In this document: positions 53,704 through 62,404 of the stretch, piece by piece
How positions within the stretch are numbered: the stretch's first letter is position 1
How the letters are laid out: the number at the start of each line of letters is the position of its first letter
Source: Anabaena minutissima FACHB-250
GTDB taxonomy: Bacteria; Cyanobacteriota; Cyanobacteriia; Cyanobacteriales; Nostocaceae
Length of the DNA stretch: 64,000 bases
Reading direction: 5' to 3'
NCBI RefSeq assembly: GCF_014697125.1
Contig: NZ_JACJRG010000014.1
Span: forward strand, 62,001 to 126,000
Program-made: the position numbers and the translations under genes
Notes under the pieces: model-generated
What the model was told of the DNA's origin: nothing
Database searches by the model: none
The model's input: the letters and a program-made list of their open reading frames with translations, nothing else

Positions 53704-54556
53704 ATAATTGCACAGGTTTATTTTGCAGTTCAGTCGCAATTAGTTTTACCCGCTCTACTACATCAATCATGTATTTATAATCGGGTATTTGTCCATTAGG
53801 GACATAGCCAACTTCTTGCGCTAAAACACCAGGAAACTCACTCATGACTTTGCGGATATATTCCTGGCGATTACGTTCTACAGTGGGGCTAATTAAAACT
53901 ACCCCTGGAGGGACGTAGTGAGGATCTGTGTAGAGGACACGCAAATCAGTTTGGCTGATTGGGGAACTGTAGAGATTCAATTCTGCCATTGAAATCGCAC
54001 CAGCCACCGCTTTCCCTTCCACTACCCACTCTAGAAGCGTTTTAGGAGTGGGTGCAAACATGATTTCTGCTAGTGTTAAGCCGTAAAGATTATAAAGCGG
54101 TAAATAATATCCTGTAGCTGAACCTGGTTGACCTAAAGCTACGGTTTTACCCTGTAACTGCTTTAAATCGTTGATGGGGTTATCTTTACGAACCACGAAT
54201 ATTGAGCGTAAATTACTCACACCCACCAAAGGAAAAATCGGTACATATTGAGAGCGTGCGATCGCCACTGCGGCTAACCCTGGAGGTGCAAACACCAAAG
54301 ACCAAGCCTGAGCCGCTAAACGCTCAATCGCTTTATTTTCATTAAAAGTAGGCTCTAATTGAATACTGGCTTTGGTTTTCTCTGCTAAGTAACGATTGAA
54401 TTTTGCATATTGGTTAATTATTTCTGCTCCTCCATCATAATCAATCACACCAATGGTTAACTTACCTTGAGAAGTTGGTGCTGACGAGCATCTAGCAACT
54501 GTAAACCCTAGTAAATTTAAAAGAAATAAACGCCGTGAAAATCTCCACACCATCAC
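53687..54556 (-). CDS. PhnD-like phosphate/phosphonate-type ABC substrate-binding protein
   Basis: 289 residues. The N-terminus (SRRLFLLNLLGFTVARCSSA) has a hydrophobic core followed by a Cys, suggesting a lipoprotein, although Arg before Cys is unusual; twin Arg could indicate Tat export. The mature part is a periplasmic binding protein: KLTIGVIDYDGGAEIINQYAKFNRYLAEKT, AAQAWSLVFAPPGLAAVAI, LKQLQGKTVALGQPGSATGYYLPLY. No permease or ATPase gene is adjacent, so it may be an orphan, possibly sensing or delivering a ligand to the divergent sensor-like gene at 54841. Related orphan PhnD-like proteins commonly accompany signalling proteins. Confidence 0.85.
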   Translation of the reverse strand: MMVWRFSRRLFLLNLLGFTVARCSSAPTSQGKLTIGVIDYDGGAEIINQYAKFNRYLAEKTKASIQLEPTFNENKAIERLAAQAWSLVFAPPGLAAVAIARSQYVPIFPLVGVSNLRSIFVVRKDNPINDLKQLQGKTVALGQPGSATGYYLPLYNLYGLTLAEIMFAPTPKTLLEWVVEGKAVAGAISMAELNLYSSPISQTDLRVLYTDPHYVPPGVVLISPTVERNRQEYIRKVMSEFPGVLAQEVGYVPNGQIPDYKYMIDVVERVKLIATELQNKPVQLFKKTT

Positions 54557-54840
54557 TATTTATGTTTAAATAATTTGTTGTTAGAACCGCTTAGAGATTA
54601 AGCCTGGTTAAAATCATACCTAAGTTATGAACCAGAAAAAATTTAACATTTGTTTACTTGAATTAGTTATATTATGACCGACAACCTGATAAAATATGTT
54701 ATTCTTCTAGAGATTTTATATTTAAATTGACATAATAAAAACAACTTCTATAAAAAAGATAAAATAGGATAAAGACCTCTATCTGCATAGCTCCTGATTG
54801 ATTTAAAATATCAAAATTTCAGCCTAATTAATTATAAATC

Positions 54841-55734
54841 ATGTTAAATAACTTAAAAATAGGGACTAAATTTAACTTACTTTTAATATTAGTTTTCATA
54901 GCCAGCATTTGCCTCAGTGGTGCTATCTTATCTAGCGTGTTACAACGAAGAGCGCAAAATGAAGTCAGTTCTCAAGCACTGATTTTAATGAAAACCATGA
55001 ATTCCGTAAGAACTTATACACAAAATAGAATAAATCCTTTATTAGCTCCTCAACTAGAAACAGCAACAGCATTTATCCCAGAAACAGTACCAGCTTTTTC
55101 CGCCACAGAAGTCTTTGAAAATTTTCGCCAAACTGAAGGAAATGAAAATTTTCTCTATAAAGAAGCCACACTTAATCCTACCAACTTGAGAGATAAAGCC
55201 GATAGTTTTGAAACTCAACTTGTAGAGCGTTTTCGTAGAGAATCCAAGATTAAAGAAATTGTCGGCTTTCGCTCATTACCTGAAGGCGATGTATTTTATA
55301 TTGCGCGTCCTCTAGCAATTACACAACAGACTTGTTTGCGATGTCATTCCACACCAGAACTAGCTCCTAAAAGCCAATTGACAACCTATGGGACAAAAAA
55401 TGGTTTTGGATGGAAACTGAATGAAATTGTTGCGGCTCAAATAATTTCTGTCCCCTCCAAAGAAATCTTTAATTATGCCCAAAGTAGTTGGTCGTTGATT
55501 ATGGGATTATTAATTGCTATTTTTACTGTGGTGCTGCTTTTAATTAATTTTTTAATCAAAAAAACTGTTATTCAGAGAATTAAAAATATAGAAAGAATTG
55601 CTCAAAAAGTTAGCACTGGCGATATGAGTGCTGATTTTGATGAAGGCTCAAAAGATGAAATTGGTGGTTTAGCAGCAGCATTTAATCGCATGAAATCTAG
55701 TTTAAAAATAGCGATGGATATGCTCAATCAATAA
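54841..55734 (+). CDS. Membrane sensor-like protein with DUF3365 (Tll0287-like) haem-c domain and HAMP
   Basis: 297 residues. Transmembrane helix at about 10-32 (FNLLLILVFIASICLSGAIL), a periplasmic DUF3365 domain (about 40-210) with the haem attachment motif CLRCHS (CxxCH) near residue 165, a second transmembrane helix at about 217-240 (WSLIMGLLIAIFTVVLLLINFL), and a HAMP domain to the end (RIKNIERIAQKVSTGDMSADF, DEIGGLAAAFNRM). No kinase or methyl-accepting domain follows, so output must pass to another protein. It may sense redox, oxygen or NO through the haem. The PhnD-like gene is divergent, 284 bases away. Confidence 0.88.
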   Translation: MLNNLKIGTKFNLLLILVFIASICLSGAILSSVLQRRAQNEVSSQALILMKTMNSVRTYTQNRINPLLAPQLETATAFIPETVPAFSATEVFENFRQTEGNENFLYKEATLNPTNLRDKADSFETQLVERFRRESKIKEIVGFRSLPEGDVFYIARPLAITQQTCLRCHSTPELAPKSQLTTYGTKNGFGWKLNEIVAAQIISVPSKEIFNYAQSSWSLIMGLLIAIFTVVLLLINFLIKKTVIQRIKNIERIAQKVSTGDMSADFDEGSKDEIGGLAAAFNRMKSSLKIAMDMLNQ

Positions 55735-55956
55735 GGATAGTCAATATAGCTTCTAGTCAATTTGGTTTCTCAAAAATCTAACATGAGTCCTATAAGTATA
55801 ATTGCTCATTTTGTTGCGTTTCTACATGAAAGTTTTAGGCTTATCTGAACCAGATTAGGGTATAAGAGTGTAGAGGAAGAAACATCAATGATAGACTTGA
55901 TATTTGATTGGAAATCGAATAACGTAGACAATCAGTTATCTTGTTTGAGGTAGTTC

Positions 55957-56337
55957 ATGAACAAAAAGCTAATACTGAATCTTTTTGCCAGTTCCTCAAT
56001 TTTTACGTCGTTGATATCTACGCTGGGTGTAATCAATCCCGCTCATGCCAGTGATAACATTATTCAGCGACTAATACACACTAATGACAATCAGACCTGT
56101 ATCACTAATCCTCATGGGATGAAAGATTTTGTGTGTATTAAGGATTCCGAGAGAGATCCAAAGGCTGCTCCACCTAAGTCGATGGTAGTATCAGCACAAC
56201 CATCTGATAGTACAGTTAGAGTCCTTAATTTTACTGAGGAAGAAAGTGATGCTGCAATTAGGATATTTCAGTGTGACTGTCCATTTTGCATCAACTCTTT
56301 GCGACAGTTACGTGGTACCGGCAGCTTAGTTTACTAA
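55957..56337 (+). CDS. Secreted small Cys-containing protein (126 aa)
   Basis: Signal peptide: MNKKLILNLFASSSIFTSLISTLGVINPAHA with probable cleavage after AHA (residue 31). The mature part has five cysteines: Cys48 and Cys60, which could pair, and a C-terminal FQCDCPFCINSLRQL with Cys106, 108 and 111 (CxCxxC), which could bind a metal or form disulphides. I recall similar short secreted proteins only in Nostocales and know no function. Preceded by GAGGTAG near 55947, a reasonable ribosome-binding site. Neighbours give no clear functional link. Confidence 0.75.
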   Translation: MNKKLILNLFASSSIFTSLISTLGVINPAHASDNIIQRLIHTNDNQTCITNPHGMKDFVCIKDSERDPKAAPPKSMVVSAQPSDSTVRVLNFTEEESDAAIRIFQCDCPFCINSLRQLRGTGSLVY

Positions 56338-56561
56338 ACTCTAAAAGTGCTAGTTGCTAGTTGACATGAGTTTCATTTCGGTTTATGTATTTCGATTCTT
56401 GTTGTATTAGTAGCGTTATTGTAACCAAATACTACCTTTTAACAGACAATTCTCTCGATTCCCCAGTCTTTTCCACGATTATTTAATCTAATTTTCTCTC
56501 AGTTTCAGTATTACCTAGAGAACTCCACAAAATAGTGAAGACAAAAACACATTCATCAGCT

Positions 56562-56612
56562 TTTTGACTTACCCTCCGGGTTAGCCGCTTGTGCATCTAT
56601 CACTTTTGACTT
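56562..56612. repeat. 51-bp dispersed repeat (second copy)
   Basis: Same element as 28493-28543: TTTTGACTTACCCT, GGGTTAGCCGCTT and a terminal TTTTGACTT, six differences. It lies 20 bases from the stop codon of the convergent kinase gene, in a 295-base gap that otherwise shows nothing. Confidence 0.75.
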
Positions 56613-56632
56613 CTCCGTGGCGATATTCGCCT

Positions 56633-58024
56633 CTACTTTCCAGACAGTAACCGTTGCTGGAATTGTAAAGCTTTTTGAGGGTCGGGAATGCTAGCCGCTA
56701 AAATTTTCACGAACTCTGTCCGAGAAATGGACTCAGCAGCTAATTTAAGAGCTTTCTGCACTAGAAAAACACCCATTGGGCCAATTAAATCCACCAATTC
56801 GCGCTCACATTCACGTACAAAACTTTCACTGATTGTTGAGTTGATTGTGGGAGGCGTAATGTTTGGTGATCCCTGAGAGGAATTTTCTGGCTGAGGACTA
56901 GTAGATTCTTCTAATAACAGCGACATTGCCTTTTGCCGAAAATTAGCGCGTTGATTTTCTGTGAGGTGTAAAGACAAATTATCTATGAGTTCTTGGTAAC
57001 TAGATGCTGATGCTGCCAGCCTTAATAATGTCTTAGCAACAGGGCCAACTAATTCTAGCAGCATTTTTTCCAGGCGATCGCTCTTTTCTGCCGACAACAT
57101 AGAACCAGTTTGATTACTAACTGCCTGTTGTTGAGATGATGTATTTGGGATCTGTAATGTCAAAATTGATGGTGTCTGAGTTAATTGAGTTTCCGCTTCC
57201 GGATGAAAATTCTGCTGAAGAGCTTCTAAAACTTCTATTGCGGACTGATAACGTTGTTTGAAGTTGTTTAGCACCATCTTTGATATCACAGATGCTAAAG
57301 TAGGACTCACCATTGCCCGATATTGCCAGAGAATTTCTCCTGTGTGGGGGTCTTCTTCAAATTCCCTGGGATGTAGTCCTGTGAGTGCTTGGATACAAAT
57401 TACACCCAAAGAATAAATATCACTGTTGGAGTGCGGTTTTCCTCGCCCCTGTTCTATAGACATATATCCTGGTGTACCAATAGCCACAGTCATCTCTGTT
57501 TGCCCAGGGGTGGTAATCATTTGCGTGTGGACTTGTTTGACCGCACCAAAATCAATCAGCACCAATTTACTATCATGAAAACGTCTGATAATATTTTCCG
57601 GCTTAATATCTCGATGGATGACGTTGTAACTATGAATAAATGTGAGGATATTTAATATCTGCTGCAATAGGAAGATAACTTTGTCTTCCGTCCATCTGTG
57701 ACCGGATGTGATTTCAGCTTTGAGAGAATTTCCCTCAATATACTCTTGCACCAAAAAGAACTCTTGCTTTTCTTCAAAATATGCTAAAAGCCGAGGAATT
57801 TGCTCATGATGACCGAGTTGTTCTAGCGTTTCTGCTTCACTTGTGAATAACCTTCTGGCAGTTTCCAGAAATTCGGGGTTATGAGTGACAGGACGAAAGT
57901 GCTTGACAACACATCTAGGATAACCTGGACGTTGGGTGTCTAGCGCAATATAAGTTTGACCGAATCCTCCTCCCCCTAAGATTTGGAGGACTTGATAACG
58001 ACTAGCTAGTAAGTTTCCTAACAT
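56633..58024 (-). CDS. Serine/threonine protein kinase (Hanks type)
   Basis: 463 residues. Kinase domain at about 10-270 with Gly-rich loop LGGGGFGQTY (16-25), Lys41 in VVKHF, HRDIKPEN (137-144), DFG (158-160) and GTPGYMSIEQGRGKPHSNSDIYSLGV. The C-terminal ~190 residues contain two related helical blocks (LVGPVAKTLLRLAASASSYQELIDNL and LIGPMGVFLVQKALKLAAESISRTEFVKIL), a repeat seen in cyanobacterial kinases and possibly a regulatory module. No transmembrane segment is visible, so it is cytoplasmic. Targets unknown. Start ATG agrees with the family opening MLGNLLASRYQVLQILGGG. Confidence 0.95.
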   Translation of the reverse strand: MLGNLLASRYQVLQILGGGGFGQTYIALDTQRPGYPRCVVKHFRPVTHNPEFLETARRLFTSEAETLEQLGHHEQIPRLLAYFEEKQEFFLVQEYIEGNSLKAEITSGHRWTEDKVIFLLQQILNILTFIHSYNVIHRDIKPENIIRRFHDSKLVLIDFGAVKQVHTQMITTPGQTEMTVAIGTPGYMSIEQGRGKPHSNSDIYSLGVICIQALTGLHPREFEEDPHTGEILWQYRAMVSPTLASVISKMVLNNFKQRYQSAIEVLEALQQNFHPEAETQLTQTPSILTLQIPNTSSQQQAVSNQTGSMLSAEKSDRLEKMLLELVGPVAKTLLRLAASASSYQELIDNLSLHLTENQRANFRQKAMSLLLEESTSPQPENSSQGSPNITPPTINSTISESFVRECERELVDLIGPMGVFLVQKALKLAAESISRTEFVKILAASIPDPQKALQFQQRLLSGK

Positions 58025-58282
58025 TTTATGACTTGTCTAAGTCCTCACTTTCATATTGACATAATCACCAATGTACGGAGAAATTATTCAGAAAACCTAT
58101 ACTGCTGCAATACTTTACGGTCAAAAATGCTTGGGAACTGGTGAAAGCATTGAGCGTCTAGAGGGAAAGTAAAAGTGAAGAGTGAGTGATTAAGCTGCTC
58201 TTGCTCCCGTATGCTTACCCTTTTCATTCTGGCGTATCTTGGTTAACAATAGGTTGAACATTTTTCATAAAGATTCAATCTT

Positions 58283-58537
58283 ATGCCTAGAACCCCAAAT
58301 GAATACGCCGTCTACCTCTTACTAGAAAGTGGTCATCGAGAAGAAGTCAGGTTTCCCACTATTCAAGAATTTCAAAAGTGGTATAGTGGCGAACTTGTAC
58401 CCAAATCTGCTTCTAGTGATTTCATTAGCGTACCAATCAAAAATATTCAAGGGGAGTATATGGTCTTGCGTCCATCCCGGATTGTGGCAATTCGGGTAGA
58501 ACCTGTGTTTAGTTCTAGTGTTGAAAGATTTAACTAA
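58283..58537 (+). CDS. Small conserved protein upstream of mltA (84 aa)
   Basis: 84 residues: MPRTPNEYAVYLLLESGHREEVRFPTIQEFQKWYSGEL followed by SDFISVPIKNIQGEYMVLRPSRIVAIRVEPVFSS. The strand-rich pattern suggests a small beta barrel; I recall homologues in cyanobacteria with no assigned role. Its stop TAA shares a base with the start ATG of mltA (TAATG at 58535-58539), so translation is coupled and a related function, such as control of MltA amount, is possible. Confidence 0.78.
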   Translation: MPRTPNEYAVYLLLESGHREEVRFPTIQEFQKWYSGELVPKSASSDFISVPIKNIQGEYMVLRPSRIVAIRVEPVFSSSVERFN

Positions 58538-59787
58538 TGATGAGAAAAACCCTTGCTTTGCTTTCCTTGAGTCTGGGAATTGCCTTTATAAACCCAATTG
58601 CTGTTGCTCAGGTAATCATTAATGTACCGCCACCCAATTCCTCTACTTCTGAGTTACAACCACCAGTCAAGCCAAGCACTCCTGAGATTGAGCAACCCCT
58701 CAAATTAGTACAGGTCGGTAATTGTACTGCCCAAAATACTTGCTTGGGTTGGGATGAGCAAATTTTGGATAGCAGGGGTAAACCAGGCGATCGCCAAGCA
58801 CTTTTAGCATCAATTGATCACAGCCTCCGATATCTAAACACGAATACGGCACAACGTATATATCAAAATTATCCCGTCCAGGGGATTACCCTAGATCGAG
58901 TGCGTCGAAGTTTGCTGCGGTTTCGTCAATTAGTCGTTAATTCCAAATCTACAGCCCAACTACAAGCCGCAGTCCAGCGAGAGTTTGCTTTTTACCAGTC
59001 TGTAGGCAACGATGGACAAGGTAGTGTCAAGTTTACCTCCTACTACCAGCCTGTTTATAATGCCAGCAGAGTTAGGACTTCAGCATATAAGTATCCCCTT
59101 TATCGACTACCGCCTAATTTCGACAAATGGCCGACACCCCACCCCACACGCCTGCAATTGGAAGGTAAAAATGGGTTACTGGGAAATAAAAGCAAGTTGC
59201 GCGGTTTAGAATTGCTCTGGTTTCGCGATCGCCTCGATGCCTACATGATACATATTCAAGGTTCTGCTCAAATTCAGTTAGCTGATGGCACAAGAACTTC
59301 TATCGGCTATGCAGGCGCAACCGATTATCCTTGGACGAGTATCGGGGGAGAATTAGCCAAAGATGGTAAATTGCCATTATCAGGCTTGACAATGCCCAAA
59401 ATGATCAGCTTTTTCAAAGCACAACCCCAGGAATTAAATAACTATCTACCGCGTTGGGAAAGGTTTGTTTTCTTCCAGGAAGCGAAGGGTAGACCAGCTA
59501 CAGGCAGTATAAATGTCCCAGTAACTGCCGAACGTTCCATTGCTACAGACAAATCTTTAATGCCTCCAGGCGCACTAGCATTAGTTCAGACTTCGTTACC
59601 TTATCCGGCTGCTGGTGGCAAGCTAGAGTATCGTCGAGTTAGTCGTTTTGTGCTGGATCAAGATACAGGTAGTGCCATCAAAGGCCCAGGCAGAGTAGAT
59701 TATTTTATGGGAACTGGTAAACTAGCAGGCGATCGCGCCGGTGTTACAGGCGGCAATGGATCACTATATTATTTACTCCTGAAATAA
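58537..59787 (+). CDS. mltA: Membrane-bound lytic murein transglycosylase A (MltA)
   Basis: 416 residues. Signal peptide MMRKTLALLSLSLGIAFINPIAVAQ, then a Pro-rich linker (about 28-60). The MltA domain begins with FTSYYQPVYNASRV (residue about 165), continues with ELLWFRDRLDAYMIHIQGSAQIQLADG and SIGYAGATDYPW, and ends in the 3D-type motif DTGSAIKGPGRVDYFMGTG, whose Asp residues include the catalytic one. No lipobox Cys is seen, so it is probably soluble in the periplasm or anchored by the signal sequence. It cleaves peptidoglycan to 1,6-anhydro products. A second ATG three bases later is an alternative start. Confidence 0.95.
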   Translation: MMRKTLALLSLSLGIAFINPIAVAQVIINVPPPNSSTSELQPPVKPSTPEIEQPLKLVQVGNCTAQNTCLGWDEQILDSRGKPGDRQALLASIDHSLRYLNTNTAQRIYQNYPVQGITLDRVRRSLLRFRQLVVNSKSTAQLQAAVQREFAFYQSVGNDGQGSVKFTSYYQPVYNASRVRTSAYKYPLYRLPPNFDKWPTPHPTRLQLEGKNGLLGNKSKLRGLELLWFRDRLDAYMIHIQGSAQIQLADGTRTSIGYAGATDYPWTSIGGELAKDGKLPLSGLTMPKMISFFKAQPQELNNYLPRWERFVFFQEAKGRPATGSINVPVTAERSIATDKSLMPPGALALVQTSLPYPAAGGKLEYRRVSRFVLDQDTGSAIKGPGRVDYFMGTGKLAGDRAGVTGGNGSLYYLLLK

Positions 59788-59808
59788 TTGAGCAATTCAA
59801 TGAGTGGA

Positions 59809-59854
59809 TTTTAGATTTTGGATTGGGTTTCCATCTAAAATCCAAAATCTAAAA
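59809..59854. terminator. Inverted repeat between convergent mltA and DUF5895 genes
   Basis: TTTTAGATTTTGGA (59809-59822) is exactly complementary to TCCAAAATCTAAAA (59841-59854), 18-base loop. The A/T-rich arm ends make it a plausible bidirectional terminator. The same ATCCAAAATC phrase occurs at 47356-47366. Confidence 0.55.
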
Positions 59855-59878
59855 CTCCCAGTCCCCAGTCCCCAATCC

Positions 59879-60760
59879 CTAATATGGCGGATAACCAAAA
59901 TCATCTTCATCAGGATAAACATAAGAACTAGAAACCGCAGCCACTGCCATTTTTGGTGTTTCTGTTCTCACGGGTTCTTTTGCAAAATCTTTGTGATCTT
60001 CAAAGGCTTTACAAATAATTGCTGATTCTGGTGAATCTGAAGCAATCAAGTAATTAGTTAAAGTTCCCACTGTAGGATGTTCATAATCGACAGTGGAAGC
60101 TACTAAAACAGTATTTGGTTCAATCCCTCTTTCTTCACACTCGATAATGGGACAAAAGATGCCGTGAGCATGGAATAGAGAACCTTTTGGTGTAATTGGC
60201 TGCTTACGGAATAAAGCATAAGCTCTTTCTAATTCCGCCACAAAACCGCTAACTACTTTACCCTGTTGAAAATCGCAATAAGTTTTACTAAAACTTGCTC
60301 CTGCTACCCCGTTAAGAGTTAATTGTAGTGGTGATTCATGTAAGAAGTTTTTATTTTCACCTACTAAGAAAATCAGGTAACGAGTGAAGGTTTTAAATTT
60401 TAATTTATCTGCTAAAAACGCGTCATAATTATCTTTTAGTGTCCCCAGTTTTATGCCAGTCTCTCTATCTTTAACCGACAAAGGCCCCCGACGCACTATG
60501 ACTATGCGGGGAGTCGCCGTCATAAAAACTGTTTCTACCCCAGAACTAAATTCGTGTTCTACTTGCTGCCAATTATCATCCGGCTGAAAACCCACAGCCT
60601 GGGCGTTATCCAGTTTAATAGCTAAACCGTGGGATTGTACTCCATCAGCACCATACCGAGGATTTATCATCTGACTCCAGGGGATGACTTGAGAAGGCGG
60701 TGCGTTGAATTTTTCATCCTCAAAGTCGAACTTAGCAGATGCTTTCATCGTTTTAGGCAC
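59879..60760 (-). CDS. DUF5895-like cyanobacterial protein
   Basis: 293 residues, soluble. The sequence begins MPKTMKASAKFDFEDEKFNAPPSQVIPWSQMINPRYG and includes HGLAIKLDNAQAVGF, FMTATPRIVIVRRGPLSV, KFKTFTRYLIFLVGENKNFLHESPLQLTLNGVAGASF and a tail PDEDDFGYPPY rich in acidic and aromatic residues. I associate this with a cyanobacterial family annotated as DUF5895, with low certainty about number and none about function. The acidic C-terminal tail recalls those of ssDNA-associated proteins, which is only a hint. Convergent with mltA. Confidence 0.65.
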   Translation of the reverse strand: MPKTMKASAKFDFEDEKFNAPPSQVIPWSQMINPRYGADGVQSHGLAIKLDNAQAVGFQPDDNWQQVEHEFSSGVETVFMTATPRIVIVRRGPLSVKDRETGIKLGTLKDNYDAFLADKLKFKTFTRYLIFLVGENKNFLHESPLQLTLNGVAGASFSKTYCDFQQGKVVSGFVAELERAYALFRKQPITPKGSLFHAHGIFCPIIECEERGIEPNTVLVASTVDYEHPTVGTLTNYLIASDSPESAIICKAFEDHKDFAKEPVRTETPKMAVAAVSSSYVYPDEDDFGYPPY

Positions 60761-61129
60761 GGTGGTACTTTACTATACAAGTTTATCAGTAAGTTGCTGA
60801 TGAGCAAACAGGTGTACTGTTTTTCCAGATTAAAGCAGAATCAATCTTTGTTGCAATCCCTGTTTCCTTTTTTAACAACAGCAATGCCCACCCTACAAAA
60901 AAAGAGATAGGTGCAAGATGTAATTAAAGGCAATCGCAAAGTTATCAAAGTTTGACGGGTTGTCTTTTGACAAAGCAGCAAATATCGCTTAAATTCCCCC
61001 ATAAAATTAAGTAGCCTTCCCAATAAGTAGGGAGAGGGGTATGCAAGAGAGTTACTCACGCCCAATGCCCATTCACTAATGACTAATGACTATTAACTCA
61101 GCACTCTCCTTCAGTACCCATTACCACAT
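60761..61129. other. Divergent intergenic region without a gene
   Basis: 369 bases. It has a short ACTAATG heptamer run (about 61075-61092) and an ACTCAGCACTC phrase like the array after eno. No convincing gene or RNA; the 60841-61065 minus-strand open frame has no family match. Confidence 0.45.
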
Positions 61130-62404
61130 ATGCTAGATTTATCACTCATCACTATTCTGGGTTTTCTGGGTAGCTTTGGGCATTGCTTCGGGATGTGCGG
61201 GCCGCTAACGGTGGCGTTTTCCCTGTCTAGCCACCAGTCAAATTCACAGAAAACCTCTTCAGCAGGGGTATTAACTTTAGAAAAATCCTCTAATACTTGG
61301 CAGCAGCAATTAACATTCCATGTGTTGTTAAATCTAGGGCGAATGTTAAGTTATGGCTTAGTTGGTGCTGGGATTGGGGCTTTAGGTTCGGTACTTTTAC
61401 AAGGTGGACAGTTGGCGGGTGTGGGTAGTGACTTCCGCCGTGTGATGGCAATCATTACTGGTGTGATGCTGATTTGGTTTGGTTTAGGGCAAATTACACC
61501 CAACTTACTCCCCCACATTCCCCTCCTGCATCCTTTCTTAAAAGGAGGGTTACATAATCGGCTGAGTTCCGCAATGATGCAGCTATCTTTACAACGGCGA
61601 TGGTGGACACCGATAACTTTGGGTATGACTTGGGGTTTAATGCCTTGTGGTTTTTTGTATGCAGCCCAAATTAAAGCGGCTGAGACTGGTAATTTATGGC
61701 TGGGTGTGGCAACTATGTTGGCCTTTGGCTTAGGAACAATGCCTACCATGTTGGGTGTCGGTGTATCTACTGCTTTGGTAAGTCAAGATAGGCGTAGTCA
61801 GTTATTCCGTTTAGGTGGTTGGGTAACATTGACTATTGGTGCAATTACCTTGCTGCGGACTGGTGACACGATGGTAGATTATACCGGACACGCGGCGTTA
61901 TTTTGTCTGATACTGGCGTTAATTGCTCGCCCCATTAGTAAATTGTGGGCATCTCCTTTACGCAATCGTCGCGCTTTGGGAGTGGGGGCTTTTGTTTTAG
62001 CTGTGGTGCATACCACTCACATGATTGAACATTCCTTACAATGGAATTTGGCTGCCTTTTGGTTTTTACCGCCAGAGTTTCAACTAGGGATGGGTGCTGG
62101 TGCTGTAGGATTGGTATTAATGACCCCCGCCGCACTCACCAGTTGGGAATCATTGCAGAAATCTTGGGGTAAAAGCTGGCGAAGAATTCATTTATTGAGT
62201 GTGCCGGCTTTGCTTCTGAGTGTGATTCATGCGGTGTTGATTGGTTCTCATTACTTGGGTTCTTCACAATTAACTTGGGGGCATAAACTAGCGACGCTGC
62301 TATTGGGACTGATCTGTCTGGGTGTGTTGCTAGTGCGATCGCACTTTTTTTGGTCAAAGTTAACTGTAGAAAAGTTTTATGTCCCACCAAGTAAATCACG
62401 GTAA
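61130..62404 (+). CDS. DsbD/SafE-like membrane protein fused to ferric-reductase-like transmembrane domain
   Basis: 424 residues. The N-terminal half (about 1-220) matches the sulphite exporter TauE/SafE or DsbD-type group linked to cytochrome biogenesis and heavy-metal transport: GFLGSFGHCFGMCGPLTVAF and GMTWGLMPCGFLYAAQIK, with Cys in both motifs, plus about six transmembrane segments. The C-terminal half (about 250-415) has VVHTTHMIEHSLQW and VPALLLSVIHAVLIGSHYLG, His-bearing helices like those of ferric reductase-like domains that could hold haem. A role in metal or electron transfer across the membrane follows by inference. The next gene overlaps its 3' end by 26 bases. Confidence 0.82.
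   Translation: MLDLSLITILGFLGSFGHCFGMCGPLTVAFSLSSHQSNSQKTSSAGVLTLEKSSNTWQQQLTFHVLLNLGRMLSYGLVGAGIGALGSVLLQGGQLAGVGSDFRRVMAIITGVMLIWFGLGQITPNLLPHIPLLHPFLKGGLHNRLSSAMMQLSLQRRWWTPITLGMTWGLMPCGFLYAAQIKAAETGNLWLGVATMLAFGLGTMPTMLGVGVSTALVSQDRRSQLFRLGGWVTLTIGAITLLRTGDTMVDYTGHAALFCLILALIARPISKLWASPLRNRRALGVGAFVLAVVHTTHMIEHSLQWNLAAFWFLPPEFQLGMGAGAVGLVLMTPAALTSWESLQKSWGKSWRRIHLLSVPALLLSVIHAVLIGSHYLGSSQLTWGHKLATLLLGLICLGVLLVRSHFFWSKLTVEKFYVPPSKSR

Noticed and set aside
60841..61065. 74-codon minus-strand open frame upstream of the 61130 gene
   Set aside because: No homology recognised, no ribosome-binding site and atypical composition; treated as intergenic.
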